Source: Enterococcus diestrammenae
GTDB lineage: Bacteria > Bacillota > Bacilli > Lactobacillales > Enterococcaceae
Length of the DNA stretch: 64,000 nt
Assembly: GCF_009933255.1 (NCBI RefSeq)
Contig: NZ_MAEI01000014.1
Location: 1 to 64,000, forward strand
Direction of reading: 5' to 3'
Part shown: piece after piece, positions 58,823 through 64,000 of the stretch
Numbering within the stretch: position 1 is the stretch's first letter
How the letters are laid out: each line of letters begins with the position of its first letter
Notes under the pieces: model-generated
What the model was told of the DNA's origin: nothing
Seen by the model: only the letters and a program-made list of their open reading frames with translations
The model's database searches: none
Translations under genes and position numbers: made by a program

Positions 58823-59287
58823 ATGACCGAAAATATCCTTGAGTTGCTGACGACCTTAACAGGTAGTGACAATAGACAAGCCTATGCAGCTTTACAAGAT
58901 TTGGAAGCTATTTCTCGGAAGTCTGACCAGTTATTGGCAAAGATACCTGTCTTTGCGGAGATGGTAACAAGCAAACGGTCCTTTGTACGGGTACGCGGCT
59001 TTCGCTTATTGTGTCAGCAGGCGAAGTGGGATCAGGAAGGAGAGCTGGATTGCCTTTTACCGGTGGCTTTAGCGATTTTGGCGGATTCGAAGCCCACTGT
59101 CCTACGGCAAGTGTTAGCCGCCCTTCATGGGGTGGTGAAGGCCAAACCACAGCTCCGACAGTTGATAGTTCAACAGACAGCCGCTATCGACTGTAGCAAG
59201 TTTAACCAGGAGACGATGGCGCCTTTGATCGAAAAAGATATTGCTGAACTGCAACAGCTGATAGTTGCGTTGGAGGAAAACAGATAA
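58823..59287 (+). CDS. HEAT-repeat-like protein
   Basis: This protein of about 154 residues is helical with repeated patterns such as SFVRVRGFRLLCQQAKWD and PTVLRQVLAALHGVVKAKPQLRQLI, which resemble HEAT/armadillo repeats. I do not recognise a named family. The ATG at 58823 follows AAAGGAG at 6 nt; the TTG at 58820 is too close. It ends the three-gene cluster with DUF4003 and GyrI-like genes. Confidence 0.65.
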   Translation: MTENILELLTTLTGSDNRQAYAALQDLEAISRKSDQLLAKIPVFAEMVTSKRSFVRVRGFRLLCQQAKWDQEGELDCLLPVALAILADSKPTVLRQVLAALHGVVKAKPQLRQLIVQQTAAIDCSKFNQETMAPLIEKDIAELQQLIVALEENR

Positions 59288-59317
59288 GTAAACATGAGCG
59301 GTCATCGAAATAAAAAA

Positions 59318-59356
59318 AGAGCGTCTTTCCTTCCGAGGAAAGACGTTCTTTTTTTG
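59318..59356 (+). terminator. Intrinsic terminator after the HEAT-like gene
   Basis: GCGTCTTTCC pairs with GGAAAGACGT around TTCCGA and is followed by seven T. Confidence 0.92.
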
Positions 59357-59786
59357 ACACCCTAACCGATATATAAAAATTAAGCTCCATAAAGGCTAAT
59401 GTATCAGAATTTAAATGACGTATCAGGCCGTCATTGTGATGTTACGAAAAAGATGAAATTTAGCAACCTAGAAATTGGATTGATGGTAGCTAGATTGAAA
59501 AGTGCCAAATACAAAGTAACTTGTCATTGCAAGTTCATCTTAGCAGTTTCTGCTTAGATGTAACTATATGCGCAAACGTACCTTTAGCTTTTCCTCTGAG
59601 CTTCAAACTTAGAGTAAGTCTCACAAGTGCCACTAACTCTAGGTACATCCTCTGGTAGTTTCATTTGGCTTAAGACGATTAAGTCCCATGATGAAATGTC
59701 TAGTTTGACCAGTAGAGATGTCTGATTTGTTCGGCTGTTTTCATAAAGGGTTGTGCTATTCTTAAGAAAAACAAGGAGGCGCTTAC
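59357..59786. other. Intergenic region before the GH43 gene
   Basis: No gene is supported in about 430 bp. A hairpin AGTT-ATCT-AGCAG/CTGCT-AGAT-AACT with small bulges lies at about 59528-59564. No clear operator for a carbohydrate regulator was identified. Confidence 0.45.
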
Positions 59787-61307
59787 ATGAACTATCAAAA
59801 TCCGATTTTGCCTGGGTTTCACCCAGATCCGAGTTTTTGCCGCGGTGAGGATCGTTACTATATGGTGACTAGTTCTTTTGAATACTTTCCGGGATTGCCA
59901 CTATTTGAGAGTGTCGATTTAGTCAATTGGCAACCGATTGGCCATTGTATTACTCGTGAAAGTCAGATGACCTTTACGGATGCGCTGCCCAATGCGTTAG
60001 GAATTTACGCACCGACGATTCGCCGGATTAAGGGGCGCTATTATGTGGTTTGCACCAATGTCGGAACCTCAGATCATGGACCGGGAAATTTTTTCCTGTG
60101 GGCAGACGATCCTCATGGGGAGTGGTCGGATCCTATTTGGCTAGACCTACCTGGGATTGATCCGAGTTTGCTAGAAGACGATCAGGGGCAGATTTGGTAT
60201 TGTGGGGCCCATCAAGGCATTTATCTTTGCCAGTTGGATTTAACTGATGGGAGTCATGGTCCCCGGATTGATATTTGGCAAGGAACTGGTGGAGCAGATC
60301 CAGAGGGGCCACATATTTATCAGAAAGATGGCTGGTATTATTTGCTGATTGCTGAAGGCGGGACTGGCTATGGTCATATGGTGACGATGGCTCGTAGTCG
60401 GGAAATTACCGGTCCTTATGAAGCCTGTCCAGCTAATCCGCTACTTACCAATCGCAGTCTCCCTTTGCCAATTCAAGGGACGGGGCACGCGGACTTGATG
60501 GAAGATGAAAATGGCAACTGGTGGGTAGTTTGTCTGGGGATTCGACCGCTAGAAGAATTTCCGAAGCGTCATATCTTAGGCCGGGAAACCTTTTTAGTGC
60601 CAGTGACTTGGCAACAAGAGTGGCCTGATTTTGGTGTCAATGGTTCTGTTTTACCAGAGATGGCAGGACCTTTGCCGGGTAATCCTAGTGCGGTCGATTT
60701 ACAGCAAAAGGCCTATGACTTTTTCGATGATTTTTCTGAAGCAAGCTTGGCAACAGCGTGGAATACGTTGTGTCGGCCACGGGATAACCAGTTAATGCCG
60801 ACAGCAAAAGGTTTGGCCATGGTGGTTAGTAGGGAAGAAAAATTAAGTGGACAAACTTGGCTCGGTCATCGCTTGCAACATTTGCCTTTTGAAATCACGG
60901 CGACTTTTGACCTAAGTGAAGCCAGTGCTGGGTTAAACTGTGGTTTAAACCTCTTTTTGAATCCCACCCATCGTTATGATTTAGTAGTTGAAAAAACAGC
61001 GACAGGTAACTTGGTAAAAGCGACATTTGCAATGGGTCCTTTTGGTCGAGAGGAAGAGTTTTTTACCTTCAAGGAAACCACGGCCTCTTTACGAATCAAA
61101 GGCGACACGAAAACCGTAATTTTTGAAGCATTAAATCCAGCAGGCGAATGGCAAAAATTAACAGAGGTTCCCCTTCATTATTTGACTACTGAAACCGGGG
61201 GCATCTTTACGGGACCCTATGTTGGTTTGTTTGCTCGAGGCGAAAAGGAGACAGCGGGTAAAGTCTACTGCCGTTCCTTCCATTATCATGGGCGCTTTGA
61301 TTTTTAA
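59787..61307 (+). CDS. Glycoside hydrolase family 43 (beta-xylosidase/arabinofuranosidase-like)
   Basis: This 506-residue cytoplasmic enzyme has the five-bladed GH43 fold: ILPGFHPDPSFCRGEDRYYM (catalytic Asp), YAPTIRRIKGRYYVVC, DLPGIDPSLLEDDQGQIWY (second Asp), GGADPEGPHIYQKDGWYYLL (acid Glu), and GHADLMEDENGNWWVV. The C-terminal 200 residues form a beta-sandwich (FFDDFSEASLATAWNTLCRP). It likely removes xylose or arabinose from plant oligosaccharides. It lacks a signal peptide and no transporter is adjacent. Confidence 0.9.
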   Translation: MNYQNPILPGFHPDPSFCRGEDRYYMVTSSFEYFPGLPLFESVDLVNWQPIGHCITRESQMTFTDALPNALGIYAPTIRRIKGRYYVVCTNVGTSDHGPGNFFLWADDPHGEWSDPIWLDLPGIDPSLLEDDQGQIWYCGAHQGIYLCQLDLTDGSHGPRIDIWQGTGGADPEGPHIYQKDGWYYLLIAEGGTGYGHMVTMARSREITGPYEACPANPLLTNRSLPLPIQGTGHADLMEDENGNWWVVCLGIRPLEEFPKRHILGRETFLVPVTWQQEWPDFGVNGSVLPEMAGPLPGNPSAVDLQQKAYDFFDDFSEASLATAWNTLCRPRDNQLMPTAKGLAMVVSREEKLSGQTWLGHRLQHLPFEITATFDLSEASAGLNCGLNLFLNPTHRYDLVVEKTATGNLVKATFAMGPFGREEEFFTFKETTASLRIKGDTKTVIFEALNPAGEWQKLTEVPLHYLTTETGGIFTGPYVGLFARGEKETAGKVYCRSFHYHGRFDF

Positions 61308-61335
61308 GAAATACGAAAATTAACTAAAGAAAAGA

Positions 61336-62823
61336 ATGGAGAAGGATACTGTGTTTCATACTAAACTTGATGATTTTCCAGAAGATTTTATGTGGGGTGC
61401 GGCCTCTGCAGCTTACCAAATCGAAGGAGCCTTTGCAGAAGATGGCAAAGGTCTGACCATTTGGGACGAGTACGCCATGACTCCAGGCAATACCTTTGAA
61501 GAAACTGATGGCAAAGTTGCGGTGGATCATTACCATCGTTACCAAGAAGATGTGCAGTGGATGAAAAAAATGGGGCTAAAAGCCTATCGTTTCTCAGTTT
61601 CTTGGGGGCGGATCTTACCAGATGGCGAAGGGGAGGTCAATGAAGCAGGGCTGGCTTTTTATGAAAACTTGGTGGATGAACTACTGGCCAATGGAATCGA
61701 ACCGTTAGTGACGTTGTATCACTGGGATTTGCCTCTTGCGTTACAACAAAAATACCAAGGGTGGGAAGGTCGAGAAACCATTGCAGCCTTCAAAAAATAT
61801 TGTGAAGCGCTTTTTACTCGTCTCGGTTCCAAGGTGAAGTACTGGATTACGATGAATGAGCAGAATGTTTTTATTCCTTTAGGCTATCGTTGGGCAGCCC
61901 ATCCGCCTAAAGTGACGGATTTAAAACGGATGTATCAAGCCAATCACCATGTTAATTTGGCTAATGCAGAAGCCATCAAATCTTTTCGTGAACTCGTTCC
62001 TACTGGTAAAATTGGTCCAAGCTTTGGTTATGGGCCCACTTATCCTTTAAGTGCTAAGCCGCAAGATGTGTTAGCGGCGGAAAATGCTGATGACTTTAAC
62101 AATCGTTTCTGGTTGGATGTCTATTGCAAAGGAAAATATCCAAAATTTATGCTGAAACAGCTGAAAAACCTAGGCTTGGCTCCAGAAATTTTACCAGAAG
62201 ATGACAAGCTATTAGCCTCTGTGACACCAGATTTTCTGGGAGTCAATTATTACCATGGCGGTACGGTGAAGGAAAATAGCTATGAGGCTGGTGACTTTGC
62301 GGATGCTTCTGAAAAGGACTTTTCAAAAGTTGACCCTTATCAAATGGCTGCCAAAGAGGGGGAACACGCACCGGAAAAAGCCATGTTCCAAGCGGTAGAC
62401 AATCCTTATTTAGAGAAGACGGATTGGGGTTGGGAAATCGATCCGGTTGGTTTCCGAGTAGCCTTGCGAAAATTGGCTAGTGACTATGACTTGCCGATTA
62501 TCGTCACGGAAAACGGCTTAGTGGCTTTCGATGAGTTGACGGCTGAAGGAGCAATTCATGATGACTATCGCATTGACTATTTGCAAAGTCATTTGCAGGA
62601 ACTCCAAAAAGCGATCACTGATGGCGTGGAAGTGCTGGGCTATTGCGCTTGGTCCTTTACCGATTTGTTGAGCTGGTTAAATGGGTATAAAAAACGTTAT
62701 GGCTTCGTCTATATCGATCGGGACAATCAGGATGAAAAATCACTCGCGCGGATTCCCAAAGATAGTTATTTTTGGTACCAAGAGGTGATTGCCACTAATG
62801 GCCAAAACCTAACTTCAAAATAA
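61336..62823 (+). CDS. Family 1 6-phospho-beta-glucosidase
   Basis: This 495-residue enzyme is a GH1 beta-glycosidase. Seen are FPEDFMWGAASAAYQIEGA, YWITMNEQN (acid/base Glu; Gln replaces the usual Pro, as in many phospho-glucosidases) and PIIVTENGL (nucleophile). SWLNGYKKRYGFVYIDRD is the Ser/Lys/Tyr phosphate-binding pattern of 6-phospho enzymes, so it cleaves phosphorylated beta-glucosides from a PTS. No PTS genes are adjacent. The ATG 61336 has a weak ribosome site; GTG 61351 after AGAAGGA is an alternative start. Confidence 0.92.
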   Translation: MEKDTVFHTKLDDFPEDFMWGAASAAYQIEGAFAEDGKGLTIWDEYAMTPGNTFEETDGKVAVDHYHRYQEDVQWMKKMGLKAYRFSVSWGRILPDGEGEVNEAGLAFYENLVDELLANGIEPLVTLYHWDLPLALQQKYQGWEGRETIAAFKKYCEALFTRLGSKVKYWITMNEQNVFIPLGYRWAAHPPKVTDLKRMYQANHHVNLANAEAIKSFRELVPTGKIGPSFGYGPTYPLSAKPQDVLAAENADDFNNRFWLDVYCKGKYPKFMLKQLKNLGLAPEILPEDDKLLASVTPDFLGVNYYHGGTVKENSYEAGDFADASEKDFSKVDPYQMAAKEGEHAPEKAMFQAVDNPYLEKTDWGWEIDPVGFRVALRKLASDYDLPIIVTENGLVAFDELTAEGAIHDDYRIDYLQSHLQELQKAITDGVEVLGYCAWSFTDLLSWLNGYKKRYGFVYIDRDNQDEKSLARIPKDSYFWYQEVIATNGQNLTSK

Positions 62824-62885
62824 CCCAATGTATAAGGACTACTTGCGATTTTACTGAACATGGCAGAGATAAAAAATGAATAAAA

Positions 62886-62921
62886 GAAAGGACCTATCAA
62901 ATTTATGACAGGTCCTTTTTT
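62886..62921 (+). terminator. Intrinsic terminator after the GH1 gene
   Basis: AAAGGACCTATCA pairs with TGACAGGTCCTTT and is followed by a T-run. Confidence 0.9.
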
Positions 62922-63031
62922 AGTGGGAAACTTTTCTAACCTTCCTTAAAACCCAAGACAAACCATTGCACAAACTGGCTTTTTGCGTTAAAGTAGTGGT
63001 TGTGAAACATTTTTGTGAAACAATGGAAAGT

Positions 63032-63053
63032 AAGCGGTGTGAACCGCTTTTTA
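63032..63053 (+). promoter_or_regulatory. Small hairpin in the rsmG leader
   Basis: AAGCGGT and ACCGCTT form a 7-bp stem with a GTGA loop, followed by TTT, about 15 bp before the rsmG start. TTGTGAAACA and TGTGAAACA repeats lie just upstream (about 62999-63022). It could attenuate or stabilise the leader. Confidence 0.45.
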
Positions 63054-63068
63054 TGGAAAGGAACGCTT

Positions 63069-63785
63069 ATGCTGCCTGAAGAATTTAGACAGCGCCTTGA
63101 AGCTGACGGCATCGTATTGGATGACGGACAGATGGCGCAATTTGCGGAGTATTTCCGCTTATTGGTGGAATGGAATGAGAAGATGAATCTCACCGCCATC
63201 ACGGAAGAAAAAGAAGTTTACTTGAAGCATTTTTATGATTCGGTGATGTTGGCTCTGGCGGTGAAACTTGATCCGGCGGCCGCTATTTGTGACGTGGGAT
63301 CGGGAGCCGGCTTTCCTAGCATTCCGCTGAAAATCGTCTTCCCGGAACTTACGGTAACCATCGTGGATTCCTTAAACAAACGGATTACTTTCTTGACCCA
63401 GTTGACAGAAGCATTGGGCTTAAAAAATGTCCATTTGTATCATGATCGGGCGGAAACTTTTGGACAAAACAAAGCCTTTCGCGAAAGTTTCGACTATGTG
63501 ACAGCCCGAGCGGTGGCACGTTTGAACGTCTTGGCGGAATTGTGTCTGCCGTTAGTTAAAAAAGAGGGCTTTTTCTTAGCTTTGAAAGCAGCCAAAAGTG
63601 ATGAAGAATTAGCCGAGGCAAAACCGGCTATTGCTACTCTGGGTGGTAAATTTATTGAGGAAAAGGTCATGTCTTTGCCAGTAGCTGGCGACCAGCGGCA
63701 TTTTCTCGTGATCCAAAAGAAAAAAGAAACACCCAAAAAATACCCTCGTAAACCAGGACTGCCCAATAAGCAGCCGCTTAAGTAG
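63069..63785 (+). CDS. rsmG: 16S rRNA (guanine-527-N7)-methyltransferase RsmG
   Basis: This 238-residue enzyme (GidB) methylates G527 of 16S rRNA with S-adenosylmethionine. [22 protein letters not shown] is the cofactor-binding motif, and [14 protein letters not shown] and [14 protein letters not shown] are family segments. The ATG at 63069 follows AAAGGA; an earlier in-frame start at 63015 is discarded. In Firmicutes it is followed by noc/parA/parB, which would lie beyond the window. Confidence 0.96.
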   Translation: MLPEEFRQRLEADGIVLDDGQMAQFAEYFRLLVEWNEKMNLTAITEEKEVYLKHFYDSVMLALAVKLDPAAAICDVGSGAGFPSIPLKIVFPELTVTIVDSLNKRITFLTQLTEALGLKNVHLYHDRAETFGQNKAFRESFDYVTARAVARLNVLAELCLPLVKKEGFFLALKAAKSDEELAEAKPAIATLGGKFIEEKVMSLPVAGDQRHFLVIQKKKETPKKYPRKPGLPNKQPLK

Positions 63786-63818
63786 GGGATGGTAGGATTT
63801 GGCATTGTTTATTAGAAA

Positions 63819-63985
63819 GGCTTCGAGGCGGAGAAAGCTCGGCAATAAGCCCAAACAGTCAATGTGACGAAAACCGTCACAGTGCCTGTTTGTTCTTATT
63901 GCAGCTACTCATGGAGAGTACGCGTACAGTTCGATGCACTGCTAACGCTTGGCATGAAGCGGAAAATCACTGCTTCAATCGAACT
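63819..63985 (-). repeat. Structured intergenic repeat, copy B
   Basis: On the minus strand the branched fold closed by AGTTCGAT/ATCGAACT (63985-63978 and 63935-63928) comes first, with inner TGAAGC/GCTTCA and the conserved AAGCGTTAGC. A hairpin with outer GCAATAAG/CTTATTGC (63902-63895, 63849-63842) and inner GTGACG/CGTCAC follows, then TTCTCCGCCTCGAAGCC (63835-63819). Sequence blocks match copy A (9478-9680), while paired bases in the outer stem differ on both sides. It lies right after rsmG, with no gene inside. Confidence 0.75.
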
Positions 63986-64000
63986 TGTATCAACTTCAGA

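Overview
This window is the chromosomal replication-origin region of a low-to-moderate GC Firmicute, most likely an Enterococcaceae member (Enterococcus or a close relative). The evidence is gene order: dnaA-dnaN-yaaA-recF-gyrB-gyrA-rpsF-ssb-rpsR-gdpP-rplI-dnaB-purA runs leftward and rpmH-rnpA-yidC-jag-mnmE-mnmG-rsmG runs rightward from a DnaA-box-rich intergenic region near 43.3-45.9 kb. The Bacillus-type block radA-yacL-gltX-(T-box)-cysE-cysS-mrnC-rlmB-rae1-sigma-veg lies at the left end. Almost all core genes are co-oriented with replication (minus strand left of oriC, plus strand right of it). Plus-strand exceptions on the left arm (proBA, a HerA-type ATPase, a small membrane protein, an ABC-F protein, a broken DUF2264 gene) and minus-strand exceptions on the right arm (a YbjQ-like gene, an MFS exporter with a small ORF) mark the accessory parts.

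Layout. 0-13 kb: GNAT acetyltransferase, Veg, a SigH-like sigma factor, the rae1/rlmB/mrnC/cysS/cysE operon under a cysteine T-box, gltX, the PIN-TRAM membrane protein YacL, radA, dut, then a MarR regulator with a YczE-like membrane gene interrupted by an in-frame TGA. 13-26 kb: proBA, signal peptidase, DUF853 ATPase, ZIP transporter, DHFR/RibD-like reductase, ABC-F ATPase behind a promoter-proximal terminator, a frameshifted DUF2264 gene, DegV, QueG. 26-46 kb: purA, DUF3810 protein, replisome and ribosomal genes, gyrase, and a bipartite oriC flanking dnaA. 46-64 kb: ribosome/tRNA-modification/envelope genes, a candidate small RNA, a secreted CHAP hydrolase, a DUF4003/GyrI/HEAT-like trio, two glycosidases (GH43, GH1) and rsmG.

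Functionally the window joins replication initiation (dnaA, dnaN, recF, gyrase, dnaB, ssb), origin segregation (four parS-like sites, one a perfect palindrome inside the rpsF-ssb interval), translation and tRNA maturation, c-di-AMP turnover (gdpP), and cysteine/proline/purine synthesis.

The most noteworthy non-textbook items are: two gene disruptions (nonsense in yczE, 1-bp deletion in DUF2264); a structured repeat found twice at far-apart intergenic sites; a stand-alone promoter-terminator unit that looks like a small RNA; a 52-codon ORF ending in Cys-Cys followed by a terminator in front of an MFS exporter; an ABC-F leader terminator; and a putative DnaA-trio unwinding element next to dnaN. 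No CRISPR array, rRNA, tRNA, prophage or insertion sequence was seen.
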